Of a stretch of DNA of 64,000 bases, positions 34,572 to 43,671 are shown in pieces. Positions within the stretch are counted from its first letter, which is position 1. Each line of letters begins with the position of its first letter. The stretch covers positions 186,001 to 250,000 of the forward strand of contig NZ_CZPZ01000001.1 of assembly GCF_001458775.1 (NCBI RefSeq). The letters are read 5' to 3'. The notes beneath the pieces were generated by a model, which had not been told where the DNA came from, searched no databases, and worked only from the letters and a program-made list of their open reading frames with translations. The position numbers and the translations under genes were made by a program. This DNA comes from Candidatus Nitrospira nitrificans (GTDB lineage Bacteria; Nitrospirota; Nitrospiria; Nitrospirales; Nitrospiraceae).

Positions 34572-34874
34572 TTACATCTGCATCCGTTGAATTTCTTCAT
34601 ACGCCGTGACCAGTTTGTTCCTGATTTGCATCATCAATTGGAACGACACGTCCGCTTGCTGCAGCGCGACCATCGTCCGGTGAAGGTCTTGCGTCTCGCC
34701 TGTCATGAGGGCACCCACCGCTCGGCCGGCTTCCATCTGCGTGTCGTTGACCTTTCCGATCGCGGTTTTGAGAGAATCCAAGAACCCAGTGGCGCCGGCT
34801 GCTCCCGCCGAAGCGCCCGGGGCCACATCGGGAATCGGAGCGATGCCTGAGGTCGGACCGTAAATTTGATTCAT
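34572..34874 (-). CDS. fliE: FliE, MS-ring/rod junction protein
   Basis: 100 aa from the ATG at 34874 with GGGAGGTGATC directly upstream; the frame opens 11 codons earlier without an RBS. The FliE domain is clear: FLDSLKTAIGKVNDTQ, GALMTGETQDLHRTMVALQQADVSFQLMMQIRNKLVTAYEEIQRMQM, the ending being near-invariant. FliE connects FliF to the proximal rod and interacts with the export gate. It follows flgC by 2 nt. Confidence 0.95.
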   Translation of the reverse strand: MNQIYGPTSGIAPIPDVAPGASAGAAGATGFLDSLKTAIGKVNDTQMEAGRAVGALMTGETQDLHRTMVALQQADVSFQLMMQIRNKLVTAYEEIQRMQM

Positions 34875-34876
34875 GA

Positions 34877-35326
34877 TCACCTCCCGATCTCCAGTGCCTT
34901 GTTCCACATGGCGCGTGTCGCGTTGATGGCTTGGACATTGGCTTCGTACGCGCGCGACGCGCCGATCATATTCACCATCTCTTCCATGACATTCACGTTC
35001 GGAAGACGCACGAACCCTTTGGGATCGGCATCCGGATGATGGGGATCATAAATGAGCTGTCCTGGTTTGGGATCTTCCACCACGCGCGCGACGGAAACCC
35101 CTTCGAGCGCATGCGCCGACGGCCCCACCGCGACCTGGCGGAAAGCCCGCTGGAACGCACTTGGAACCGCCGTTGAGCGAAAGACGACATCCCGCCGCTT
35201 GTACGGACCGCCGGTCGGTGTTTTCGTCGATTGGGCGTTCGCGAGATTGCTCGCAATGACGTTGAGCCGTCGCCGTTGGGCATCCAAGCCGGACACCGAT
35301 ACGGCCATACTGTCGGACATCTCCAT
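34877..35326 (-). CDS. flgC: FlgC, flagellar proximal rod protein
   Basis: 149 aa from the ATG at 35326 (GGAGGT upstream). D0 motif VSGLDAQRRRLNVIASNLANAQSTKTPTGGPYKRRDVVF and C-terminal DPKGFVRLPNVNVMEEMVNMIGASRAYEANVQAINATR are the FlgC pattern. It forms part of the proximal rod with FlgB and FlgF. The segment upstream of the RBS is a heptad repeat island. Confidence 0.95.
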   Translation of the reverse strand: MEMSDSMAVSVSGLDAQRRRLNVIASNLANAQSTKTPTGGPYKRRDVVFRSTAVPSAFQRAFRQVAVGPSAHALEGVSVARVVEDPKPGQLIYDPHHPDADPKGFVRLPNVNVMEEMVNMIGASRAYEANVQAINATRAMWNKALEIGR

Positions 35327-35351
35327 AGGTACCTCCGTTAGAACAGTTGCT

Positions 35352-35423
35352 GGTTTCACGTTTCACGTGATCAGACTCTATTCCGAAGACTCACAACTCG
35401 AAACGTGAAACACGTCCATGAAA
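35352..35423. repeat. Heptad-period repeat island C (flgB-flgC gap)
   Basis: Left units GGTTTCA, CGTTTCA, CGTGATC (35352-35372) face right units CTCGAAA, CGTGAAA (35397-35410) and CATGAAA (35417-35423), so the island is an imperfect inverted repeat with a 7-nt period on each arm. It lies between flgC and flgB. Confidence 0.65.
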
Positions 35424-35455
35424 CAGCCGGATGACCTCAGTCTGATTTTCTCTCG

Positions 35456-35866
35456 CTATCTCCCCTCCCGTATCACGTTCAGCAATCCGTTAAATTTCTT
35501 GGCCAGTATCGTGGCAGCTGCGTTGTAGTGCATGGCGTTCTCGGACAGTTTGGCCATCTCCAGCTCGAGATTGACGGAGTTGGCGTCGAGCGGGAGATCG
35601 CCGGCGGGAACCTCACTGAGTTTCCCCGTCACCGCTTGCACACCCTGCGGCCCATGCACGCCGAAATGTCGAGACTGAGTCGCCGCCAGGACGATCGGCA
35701 GCCGCCCCTTGTGGGCCGACTGCAATTGATCCATAAAGGTCAAGTCGGACGCGCGATACCCCGGTGTTTCTTCGTTGGCCAGGTTCGAGGCGATCACACG
35801 CTGTCGCGCGCCGCGAAGATCCAAAGTCCGCTGTAACAGTCGCATGGTTTTGTCAAAGATCGTCAT
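35456..35866 (-). CDS. flgB: FlgB, flagellar proximal rod protein
   Basis: 136 aa. N-terminal MRLLQRTLDLRGARQRVIASNLANEETPGYRASDLTF and C-terminal NSVNLELEMAKLSENAMHYNAAATILAKKFNGLLNVI are the FlgB signatures. It forms the first rod layer on FliE. First gene of flgB-flgC-fliE-fliF-fliG-fliH-fliI-fliJ-motE. GGAG lies 10 nt upstream of the ATG. Confidence 0.95.
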   Translation of the reverse strand: MTIFDKTMRLLQRTLDLRGARQRVIASNLANEETPGYRASDLTFMDQLQSAHKGRLPIVLAATQSRHFGVHGPQGVQAVTGKLSEVPAGDLPLDANSVNLELEMAKLSENAMHYNAAATILAKKFNGLLNVIREGR

Positions 35867-35903
35867 GCTCTTCGGCTCCTTTCCATCGGCTGTTCGTTAT
35901 CAT

Positions 35904-35919
35904 TGCAACCATAATGCCC
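35904..35919 (-). promoter_or_regulatory. Sigma-54 (-24/-12) promoter of flgB operon
   Basis: The minus strand reads GGGCATTATGGTTGCA, with GG-to-GC spacing of the RpoN consensus and a perfect TTGCA -12 element. It ends 37 nt upstream of the flgB ATG. Confidence 0.75.
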
Positions 35920-36052
35920 GCCTGCGGGTTGAAGTAATGGTGTGAACGCGACCTTCTACAACCTCATTGGTTTTCCCATCGCCGCCGATGACCCTCCGCG
36001 TGACTCTTGCCGCCGCCGGCGCAAACTTGCCCACCGGCAATTCTTGCCGCCC

Positions 36053-37465
36053 TTACGGCCCGCTGATCGAACAAGGTCGCTCGCCCTCCCGATACTCTCG
36101 CAGTTTATTGCGTAACGTGCGAATGCTGATCCCCAGCTCTTTCGCCGCGTGCGTGCGATTGTCTTTCACTCGCGCCAATGTTTTAAAAATCAGCTCCCGT
36201 TCCATTTCCCAGAGAGAACCGTTGGCGGGTTGTTGCGTATGGACGGCCGGAACCGGCGGCGCGCCGCTCTGTTCAGGCGGACAGTGTTCGGGAAGAATCG
36301 GGCCCGGCCCCGCCAGCAACACCGCCCGCTCCATGACATTCTCCAATTCACGGACATTTCCTTTCCAGGCCAACCGTTGCAAATGCGCATTCGCGCCATC
36401 GGACAGAGTCGGCGGCGCGAGACCATTCCTCGCGGCCGACTGGTTCACAAAATGCCGCGCGAGCAATGGAATATCGATCGTGCGTTCACGCAGCGGCGGA
36501 ACGGTGACGGGAAAGACGTTCAGACGATAGTACAGATCCTCTCGAAAGCGTCCTTGCTCGACTTCCCGATAGAGCGCTCGATTGGTGGTTGCAATCACCC
36601 GTATATTGACCGACACAGGGTCGCGCCCCCCGATCCGATCGACCTCGCGCTCCTGCAAGACGCGCAGCAACTTGGCCTGCAAGCTCAGGTTCATTTCACT
36701 GATTTCGTCCAAGAGCAACGTGCCCATATGCGCCATCTCGAACTTGCCGATTTTTTTGATCAACGCTCCGGTAAACGCGCCGCGCTCATGGCCGAAGAGC
36801 TCGCTCTCGAGCAGCCCGTCAGGCAACGCCGCGCAATTCACGGCGATGAACGGCCGATGCGCCCGCGGGCTCCGATTGTGGATGAACCTGGCCAACAACT
36901 CTTTTCCGGTGCCGCTCTCCCCTTGAATCAAGACAGTGGCCTGGCTGGACGCCACCCCTTCGATCGTGCTTAAGAGCCGGATCATTCCCGGGTCCTGGCT
37001 TAACAGAGCTCGGTTTTCCGTCGGATGGAGCGGGTGGCTCGCCGTGATCCCTTCTTCTCGTCCCGCCTTAAGATTCACGATGACCCGCTCCAGCAAGTCC
37101 ATTGAAAACGGTTTCAAGAGATACTCGCTGGCCCCCAGCTTCATGGCTTCGACGGCGGTCTCTATGGCCCCGTACGCCGTCATCAGAACGATCGTGGCGT
37201 GGGGAGCGCGCGCCTTGACCTCCTTGATCAAATCGAGACCGTTCAGACGCGGCATCCTGAGGTCGGTCAGCACCATCCAGGGACGGAAACGGGTAATCCG
37301 GTCGATGGCATCCATTCCATCGACCGCTCCTTGCACGGAATAACCGAGTCGCCTGACCGTCTCCATCAGCGCGGCGCGCATCGATGGGTCGTCATCGACG
37401 ATCAGAATGCGCTCGTTCTCGTCACCATTGTCGGACATGGGGTTATTCTTCTCGCGGTCATTCAT
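36053..37465 (-). CDS. FlrC-type sigma-54-dependent response regulator
   Basis: 470 aa. Receiver domain (phosphoacceptor D68 in VLTDLRMP, TAYG, LLKPF), AAA+ domain with Walker A GESGTGKE, the sigma-54 contact loop GAFTGA and Walker B LLLDEI, then a Fis-type HTH (NRTHAAKELGISIRTLRNKL). It should activate RpoN promoters such as those upstream of flgF, fliL, fliK and flgB. Overlaps the kinase gene by 8 nt, so the two are a cognate pair like FlrBC/FleSR. The flagellar role is inferred from position and the nearby promoters. The exact gene symbol is uncertain (flrC/fleR). Confidence 0.9.
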   Translation of the reverse strand: MNDREKNNPMSDNGDENERILIVDDDPSMRAALMETVRRLGYSVQGAVDGMDAIDRITRFRPWMVLTDLRMPRLNGLDLIKEVKARAPHATIVLMTAYGAIETAVEAMKLGASEYLLKPFSMDLLERVIVNLKAGREEGITASHPLHPTENRALLSQDPGMIRLLSTIEGVASSQATVLIQGESGTGKELLARFIHNRSPRAHRPFIAVNCAALPDGLLESELFGHERGAFTGALIKKIGKFEMAHMGTLLLDEISEMNLSLQAKLLRVLQEREVDRIGGRDPVSVNIRVIATTNRALYREVEQGRFREDLYYRLNVFPVTVPPLRERTIDIPLLARHFVNQSAARNGLAPPTLSDGANAHLQRLAWKGNVRELENVMERAVLLAGPGPILPEHCPPEQSGAPPVPAVHTQQPANGSLWEMERELIFKTLARVKDNRTHAAKELGISIRTLRNKLREYREGERPCSISGP

Positions 37466-38759
37466 GAGAGCACTCCTCCGCTAACAGCATATGATGCTCG
37501 ACAGGGCAGGATTGATTGGGTTCACACTCGTTCCGCGTCGGGACGTGCGTCGCATGGGGATCTCCACCGACCGCCGGATGAGGCAGGATGATCGAGCATG
37601 TGGTGCCCTGCCCGACCGCGCTCTCGACATCGATCCGTCCTTGGTGCGCGTCGACGATCGAGTAGACGATCGCCAGCCCAAGACCGGTGCCCTCATCCTT
37701 CGTTGAAAAGAACGGATCGAATATGCGAGACCGATGAGCCGGATCGATGCCGATGCCGGAGTCACGGACGCTCAGCCGAACAGCGGGCAGGCCAAGCGTC
37801 TCCAGCTGCTCTCGGCACAGACTGACCGCCACGACGCCTCCATTCGGCATCGCCTGAATCGCATTCAGAACCAGATTCACGAGCACTTGTTTCAACTGTC
37901 CGTCGTGACACCAGATCGAACGGATCTCGTGACCGATGTCCACTCGGATGTCCACGGGGACTTTGCTCATCGCATGGGCTGCCAACTTGATCGATTCATC
38001 GATCAACGATTCAGCCGCATGCCAGCCACAGGCCAAGCGAACAGGCCGCGTATAGAGCAAGAGATTGGACAGCAAACGATCCATCGACTGGACGGCCTGC
38101 GAGATCTGTTGGGCGTAACGTTTGGCGGATGACTGCTCGCCGAGATCGCGTTGCAGCATGGACGCGAAGAGCTCGACGCTGCCCAATGGATTTCTAATCT
38201 CGTGGGCGATCCGGCCGATCAGCTCGCCCATGGCCGCCAGTCTTTCCTTGCGCTGCAACTGTTCTTCCAGCTGATACACACGCGTGACGTCCTGGAACAG
38301 AATCAGGTGGCCGGTATGCTCTCCGGAATCGTTGTGGAGCGGAACCTGACTGATGGAGACGACCGCCTGACCGATGCGTTGTGGCCGATCACACAGGCCG
38401 AGACCGGCGCCCGCCAATATTTCCGACGCCCGACGATTCCGCAGCGCGTCATCAGTGGCGCCCAGTAACATCTCGGCGGCTCGATTGCTGCGCGTAATCG
38501 TCTCACGGTCGTCCAGCACCAACACGCCCGTCGACAAGGACTCGAGAATTCCGTCCAAATGGACGCGCATGGCCTCGTTGTCGCACAGGTGCCGGCGGAG
38601 CGCCTCATTGCTGTGCGCCAACTCCAGATCCATCTGTTCCACACGTGTCGTCAGCGCGCTGTATGATTGCTGCAACGTTTGGGCCGCCTCATCAAAACTT
38701 CTGAAGGCGGCATGCAGCAGCTCCCGTTCTTCCGGATGTCTGGTTGCGGCGCTCGTCAT
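37458..38759 (-). CDS. FlrB-type sensor histidine kinase
   Basis: 433 aa from the ATG at 38759, which overlaps the upstream TPR gene stop as ATGA. An N-terminal coiled coil, a PAS-like domain (LDGILESLSTGVLVLDDRETITRSNRAAEMLLGA), HisKA with the phosphoacceptor in IAHEIRNPLGSVEL, and HATPase with NAIQAM, DSGIGID and GTGLGLAI. No membrane segment, so it is cytoplasmic like FlrB/FleS. It would phosphorylate the regulator encoded next. The ligand for the PAS domain is unknown. Confidence 0.9.
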   Translation of the reverse strand: MTSAATRHPEERELLHAAFRSFDEAAQTLQQSYSALTTRVEQMDLELAHSNEALRRHLCDNEAMRVHLDGILESLSTGVLVLDDRETITRSNRAAEMLLGATDDALRNRRASEILAGAGLGLCDRPQRIGQAVVSISQVPLHNDSGEHTGHLILFQDVTRVYQLEEQLQRKERLAAMGELIGRIAHEIRNPLGSVELFASMLQRDLGEQSSAKRYAQQISQAVQSMDRLLSNLLLYTRPVRLACGWHAAESLIDESIKLAAHAMSKVPVDIRVDIGHEIRSIWCHDGQLKQVLVNLVLNAIQAMPNGGVVAVSLCREQLETLGLPAVRLSVRDSGIGIDPAHRSRIFDPFFSTKDEGTGLGLAIVYSIVDAHQGRIDVESAVGQGTTCSIILPHPAVGGDPHATHVPTRNECEPNQSCPVEHHMLLAEECSHE

Positions 38760-40936
38760 AGCCCCTCCGGCCTCCTTGAATGATTGGCCGCCCGCACGCT
38801 CGTTTGAAGGGATGCGGAAAGTCGATTGAGCAGCGGGTCGTCCGCGACGTCCAGCTCGGCCAGCGCCACGGTGGCACGCTCGTATTGCTTCAACGCCGTC
38901 CAATGCCTGGCCGTTTGCAGCCGCGCCCAATCAGCGTGAGCCGCGTTCGGTTTGTGGGCCAGCACTGATTGATAAGCTGCGATCGCCCGTTCGTGGCGGT
39001 TCGATCGAGAGACGGTGTCTGCATAGGAGACGAGCAGGTCGGACGATTGCGCCATGCCGGCTTTGAACGCCTCTTCATAGGCCAGCGCGGACTCATCCAG
39101 CTTTTCCAGCTCTCCCAGCGTCTTGGCCAACTGCACATACATGGCCGGCCGTTCTGGATGAACGGGGTGGCGCAACAACCACATGCGGCACAGATGGAGA
39201 AGCCCTTGCAGATCCCGCTGTTGCCTCATGGCATCGATCAGAAGATGCAGCCCCTCTCCGTCATAGCGACCGAGGGGGAACTGAAACCGGTATCGCTCCA
39301 GCACTTTTCTGGCGGCCTCGGGGTCCCGTTGATCCAGGTAGATTTTGCCAAGGCCGATCAAGGCCGCTTCGAGCAACGCCGAATCGTGGTGCGATTTAAG
39401 AATCTGTTGATACAGCCGCGCGGCTTCCGGTGAGAATCCCAGACGCCGATGGGATTCCGCGATGTTCAGCAACAGAGGGGATCGCGCATAACGCTGTTCG
39501 GCCGTCGCTCCCTGTCTATGAAAGAGGCTGACGACCGTCAAATCGTCTCGCGATGCGATCGCCGCTTCGATCCAGGGTGTCAAGATAGCGGACAGGCGCT
39601 CCGCGGATTTCATCGCCCATGGATCATTCTTATTGGTGGCTCGAAGCGTGATCTCCTTGTAAGCTCGAAGCGCTCGATGCATGTCGCCCGCGTTTTCATA
39701 TTCCTTGCCAAGGTAGTACAGGGCCTCGCTACCCATTGGACCGTTCGCCTCTCGAGTCGCAATCTGTTCCAGCAGCGCCCGGTAGGAGGCATCGGTCTGG
39801 TCCGGAATCGGCACATTGTGGATCATGGCGCTGATCGTGAGCCCGAGCGAATTGCTTCCGGCCGGCAGCATGTTCTCCGCTCGAAGCGCGGCGAGCCTGA
39901 GCTTGGCCGTCGCATCCCACGCGCTGTCCGGATAGAGCGAAGGGATCAGCGCATAGACGAACTCGGCAAGCGGCTGTCGAGCCCCAGCTCGTAAACTCTC
40001 GGCCACGTGCAGCAGAGCCGTGGCCGCATACTCATGGCGAGGATAGAGATTGTAAAAGAGCAACATGAGTTCTCGAGCGGAAGCCTCATGACGCAGTTTC
40101 ACCTGGGTCACGGCGTACCGCTGAAGCGCCAACGGATCTTCCCTCAAGAGATGCGGCCACCGTCGATAGCCGACATCGTAGATCGGCTCCGCCTCGGAAA
40201 ATCGTTGCGCTCTGAACAGCGTATGGGCCAACCCCAACGTCGCTCCTTGGAGCAACTGGTCGTCCTCGCTTCGCTTTCGCACGTCGGCAAACGCATGCTC
40301 GGCATCGCTCCATTTCCCCATGGCCATGAATGTATAGCCTAACCCCAGCAAAGCCCGATGGCGGTCGAAGGGAAGATTGGCCGAATGGGCCATGGCGTTC
40401 TCGTAAAACGCCTGTGCTTCTTGAAACGCGCCCTGTTCGAAATATAGATCCGCTACCCGCCACTCCGCCCTCCGAGCGTTTGACGATTGTGGATGGTCTC
40501 GAAGGAGTTTCTTGTACTCCTGAATCGCCTCGGATCGGATTTCTCCCGTGACATCATCCCGCAACAAGAGCTCGACCAAGAAGGCTTTCGCCGATGGGAC
40601 GAGTGGACTTTCAGGATGTTCCTTTATGACCTTCCCAAAGAAGCGTTGCGCCTCCGGCCATGCATTCTTCCTGTACGCAGACCGGCCTTCTTGCCAAGCG
40701 AGTCCGTCGATCCCCGAGGATTGGCCTTCCTGGCGAGGCCCGTCATCCGGCAACCGTCGTACGAATCCCTCAATCGGTACCGGGTTCCGTATCGAGGTCG
40801 CTTGTTCGGTGGCCGTCGCGATCGAGAGAGTCGGCGTAGGTTGCGAAGGAACCGCCCCGATTGCCGGCGAAGAGAACGCGATCCAAGCGGAGATCGAGAA
40901 GAATAGTCGACGATATCGTAAATGGTATCGATACAC
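38756..40936 (-). CDS. Exported tetratricopeptide-repeat protein
   Basis: 726 aa from a GTG at 40936. N-terminal signal-like segment (LFFSISAWIAFSSPAIGA), a disordered stretch, then repeated TPR/Sel1-like helical pairs through most of the chain (for example AYRKNAWPEAQRFFGKVIKEHPESP, FYENAMAHSANLPFDRHRALLGLGYTFMAMGKWSDAEHAF, AARKVLERYRFQFPLGRYDG). It is presumably a periplasmic scaffold. It is transcribed with the FlrB-like kinase and FlrC-like regulator, which suggests a role in flagellar assembly sensing, but no known FlrBC operon carries such a gene in my memory. Function is unproven. Confidence 0.75.
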   Translation of the reverse strand: MYRYHLRYRRLFFSISAWIAFSSPAIGAVPSQPTPTLSIATATEQATSIRNPVPIEGFVRRLPDDGPRQEGQSSGIDGLAWQEGRSAYRKNAWPEAQRFFGKVIKEHPESPLVPSAKAFLVELLLRDDVTGEIRSEAIQEYKKLLRDHPQSSNARRAEWRVADLYFEQGAFQEAQAFYENAMAHSANLPFDRHRALLGLGYTFMAMGKWSDAEHAFADVRKRSEDDQLLQGATLGLAHTLFRAQRFSEAEPIYDVGYRRWPHLLREDPLALQRYAVTQVKLRHEASARELMLLFYNLYPRHEYAATALLHVAESLRAGARQPLAEFVYALIPSLYPDSAWDATAKLRLAALRAENMLPAGSNSLGLTISAMIHNVPIPDQTDASYRALLEQIATREANGPMGSEALYYLGKEYENAGDMHRALRAYKEITLRATNKNDPWAMKSAERLSAILTPWIEAAIASRDDLTVVSLFHRQGATAEQRYARSPLLLNIAESHRRLGFSPEAARLYQQILKSHHDSALLEAALIGLGKIYLDQRDPEAARKVLERYRFQFPLGRYDGEGLHLLIDAMRQQRDLQGLLHLCRMWLLRHPVHPERPAMYVQLAKTLGELEKLDESALAYEEAFKAGMAQSSDLLVSYADTVSRSNRHERAIAAYQSVLAHKPNAAHADWARLQTARHWTALKQYERATVALAELDVADDPLLNRLSASLQTSVRAANHSRRPEGL

Positions 40937-40950
40937 GGCGATAGGGCATC

Positions 40951-40966
40951 AGCAAAGCTCATGCCC
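40951..40966 (-). promoter_or_regulatory. Possible sigma-54 promoter upstream of the TPR gene
   Basis: The minus strand reads GGGCATGAGCTTTGCT, with RpoN spacing and a good TTGCT. It lies only about 15 nt upstream of the GTG, so the leader would be near-absent; either the true start is downstream or the site is coincidental. Confidence 0.4.
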
Positions 40967-41054
40967 TGGAGACAGGTAGAAAACTCTCAGGAAATCAGAT
41001 GAGTTATCGAGACCAATCGGGAATCCGGATAGATCGTGTCAGGATTGGCATCGG

Positions 41055-42506
41055 CTAGATCGATAGGTCGTCAATCTTTTGACTGGAGGGGCGCGGCCAT
41101 AGCGGAAGGGTTTCCAGATGGGATCGCGGATCCACCCCTTTACGCTTAAGTTTTTCAACCAACGTGGTCCGGTTCAAGTGGAGCAACTGCGCCGCCCGCG
41201 AGGTGACGCCGTTGGCTTTGCGCAAGGCTTCCATGATGAGATGCTTTTCGTACTGCTCAACCTCTCTGGAAAGATTGATGCCATCCTCATTGAACCGAAT
41301 GAACTGCTCCTTGAGTTCAGGAGCCGGCGATCTCCGACAAATTTTCTCGGGTAAATCTTCGACGGATAGGACACCCTGCTTCTTCAGCACAACCAACCGC
41401 TCGATCATGTTCTCTAACTCCCGAATGTTGCCGGGCCAGTCATACTCGGTCAACATTTGAAGCGCATCGGGGGCAAGGCCGGACACCGTCGTGTGCTTGC
41501 TGTGATTGAAGCGAGCCAGAAAATGATCGATGAGGAGCGGAATGTCGCTCCGGCGCTCTCGCAGCGGAGGGATGACGATGGGAATCACATTGAGCCGATA
41601 AAACAGATCCTTACGAAATCGCCGTTCCTCGACCAACGTGTCCAAATCCTGATTGGTCGCGGCAATGATACGCACATCCACGTGAATCGTCCGATTTCCG
41701 CCGACGCGTTCGAATTCCCGCTCTTGTAATACCCGCAGAAGTTTCACTTGCAACGGCAAGCTCATTTCGCCGATTTCATCGAGAAAGATGGTTCCTCCGT
41801 TTGCCAGTTCAAAACGCCCCATCCTCGAGTGCGTGGCTCCCGTGAACGCGCCCTTTTCGTGCCCGAAGAGCTCCGACTCCAGTAGATTCTCCGGGATCGC
41901 GCCACAATTCACCGGGACCAACGGACGATCCTTTCGAAAACTATTGAAGTGAAGCATCCGCGCCACCAACTCCTTGCCGGTGCCGCTTTCGCCTTGGATC
42001 ATGACCGTGCTGTCGCTGTCGGCGACTTTCAGAACGAACTCCATGACTTGTTGGATCGGCTCGCTGGCTCCCACCAGGTGTTCGAGTCGATATTGATCGC
42101 GTACGGCCTTCCGCAAGAGATGGTTTTCTTGACGAAGCCGAAGGAGCTCCGCCGCTTTTCGAACCACCACGGCCACGGTGTCAAGATCAAACGGCTTGGT
42201 AATGAAGTCGAACGCGCCGGACTTCATGGCCCGGACCGCGGTTTCGATCGTGCCGAATCCGGTCATCATAATGGGAATGATCTTCGCGTCGAGCTTCGCC
42301 AGGCGCTCGATGATCTCAAGTCCATCGATATCCGGCAGCTGAAAGTCGGTGATCACGATGTGGATCACCGAGTCCTTCACCGCCTGAATTGCCGCCGCGC
42401 CGTCCTCGGCAGTGGAGACACTGTACTCCTCCTGCATCAGGGCTTCCTGCAGCACATCCCGGACGGCAGGATCGTCATCGACAACAAGCACGTGGGCTTG
42501 ACTCAT
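41055..42506 (-). CDS. NtrC-family sigma-54-dependent response regulator
   Basis: 483 aa from the ATG at 42506; weaker starts lie upstream at 42518 and 42566. Receiver (D54 in VITDFQLPD, MTGFG, ITKPF), AAA+ domain with GESGTGKE, GAFTGA, FLDEI, and a Fis-type HTH near 430-460 (NGVTSRAAQLLHLNRTTLVEKLKRKG). It is a second sigma-54 activator beside the FlrBC operon and transcribed in the same direction after a 118-nt gap. A FleQ/FlrA-like flagellar master role is possible, but AtoC/HydG-type regulation of other genes cannot be excluded. No cognate kinase lies adjacent. Confidence 0.88.
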   Translation of the reverse strand: MSQAHVLVVDDDPAVRDVLQEALMQEEYSVSTAEDGAAAIQAVKDSVIHIVITDFQLPDIDGLEIIERLAKLDAKIIPIMMTGFGTIETAVRAMKSGAFDFITKPFDLDTVAVVVRKAAELLRLRQENHLLRKAVRDQYRLEHLVGASEPIQQVMEFVLKVADSDSTVMIQGESGTGKELVARMLHFNSFRKDRPLVPVNCGAIPENLLESELFGHEKGAFTGATHSRMGRFELANGGTIFLDEIGEMSLPLQVKLLRVLQEREFERVGGNRTIHVDVRIIAATNQDLDTLVEERRFRKDLFYRLNVIPIVIPPLRERRSDIPLLIDHFLARFNHSKHTTVSGLAPDALQMLTEYDWPGNIRELENMIERLVVLKKQGVLSVEDLPEKICRRSPAPELKEQFIRFNEDGINLSREVEQYEKHLIMEALRKANGVTSRAAQLLHLNRTTLVEKLKRKGVDPRSHLETLPLWPRPSSQKIDDLSI

Positions 42507-42684
42507 ACGCGATACCATTTGGAATACTAAACAGAGAAATGTAGGATAATGGCCTACCGTCACCAATGCAAGGAATATCCGTTACCTGCGAAAGGACACG
42601 CAGCGAGACAACCGTTCTTGTGTCTCCTTCGCTTGGGAACAGCTCCAACTTTATGCATGCCCCAAAGACAGAGGTCGGTTCAGA

Positions 42685-43416
42685 TCATGACTGCGGGCCA
42701 AGGACGTCCCGCCATACAGCGGCGAGGTCATGGAGCGCTTGGCTCCCGTCGCCGACGTAGACCGATCCGTGCATGGGCGCCAGCCGCCTCGGCTGTAGCG
42801 ACGCCAGCCGGCGCAGCGTCGCATCCGTCAACGAACAATAGGGCACGTAATTCGCCAACGGACCTTGCTGATAGTCCACCAGCGTTTTCCGACAACGGTC
42901 GATGACGTCCGATTCCGTTATCGCCTCGACATTCCCGTCTTGATGAAAGAGATCCGAGCATAGGAGCGTCCGTCCTGTCTCCTCGAACAGCAGTCCCGCT
43001 TCCCAGCAATGGGGTACATGCGGCGTCGCCAGAAAGCGGAAACGGTATCGTCCGGTCTCGAGCACCTCGCCGTCGACCATCCCCCTGGCGGGACGAAGCG
43101 CCAGACAATCATCGACGCTCACCAGCTTGCCCACCATGCTGCACACCACTTCCGACTCCGGAGCCAGTTGCTGCCACTCCGGCACCGTTGCGCATTCGTC
43201 GGACTCAAAATGGCTGAACCCGATCCAACGCAAGGTCTGCGGCTCGATGAGCGACGCCACAGCGGCTTTGACTTCTGGAAACAGGGCGCGCGGACCGGTA
43301 TGAAACAGCAGCGGCTCCTCGTCGCGCATCAAGAACTGACTGAACTGCATATTGAACGGTTCAACGAACGTCGTAATTTGAAATAAGTCCGGAGCGATCT
43401 CGGTAATCTTCGCCAT
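42685..43416 (-). CDS. Metallo-beta-lactamase-fold diiron protein (ODP-like)
   Basis: 243 aa. The fold and ligand pattern match the flavodiiron beta-lactamase-like domain without its flavodoxin part: SHFESDE (H-x-E-x-D), [10 protein letters not shown] (HxxHC), [11 protein letters not shown] and [15 protein letters not shown]-type domains bind two irons and oxygen or act as oxidoreductases. It begins 178 nt downstream of the sigma-54 regulator gene on the same strand side and is followed by unrelated genes, so a sensor role for flagellar control or aerotaxis is speculative. A GGAGG precedes the ATG. Confidence 0.8.
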   Translation of the reverse strand: MAKITEIAPDLFQITTFVEPFNMQFSQFLMRDEEPLLFHTGPRALFPEVKAAVASLIEPQTLRWIGFSHFESDECATVPEWQQLAPESEVVCSMVGKLVSVDDCLALRPARGMVDGEVLETGRYRFRFLATPHVPHCWEAGLLFEETGRTLLCSDLFHQDGNVEAITESDVIDRCRKTLVDYQQGPLANYVPYCSLTDATLRRLASLQPRRLAPMHGSVYVGDGSQALHDLAAVWRDVLGPQS

Positions 43417-43671
43417 AGAGCCTCCTCAAGCGCGTAGCCGTGCAATCTTACGCACCGCCGGATTGAGGTGCAATACGGATAAATCAGATCAGGATGGTGA
43501 AAGAATGGCGGTAGGCTACTGGCTTATACAGGTTCAGCTAAGGAGCGGTCCCTAAACGTCATATAAACTGACCGAGCAGCAGGGAATGCATTCATATGCG
43601 GCGAAGAAACATGCAACAAGGATTCTCGAACCTTTTCATTCTCCGGTCTGGCCCTTTCGTTTCCTTCAAAG

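Noticed and set aside
43430-43470. Possible sigma-54 site upstream of the diiron protein gene
   Set aside because: The minus strand has GGTGCG...TTGCA, but the GG-to-GC spacing is one base too long for RpoN.
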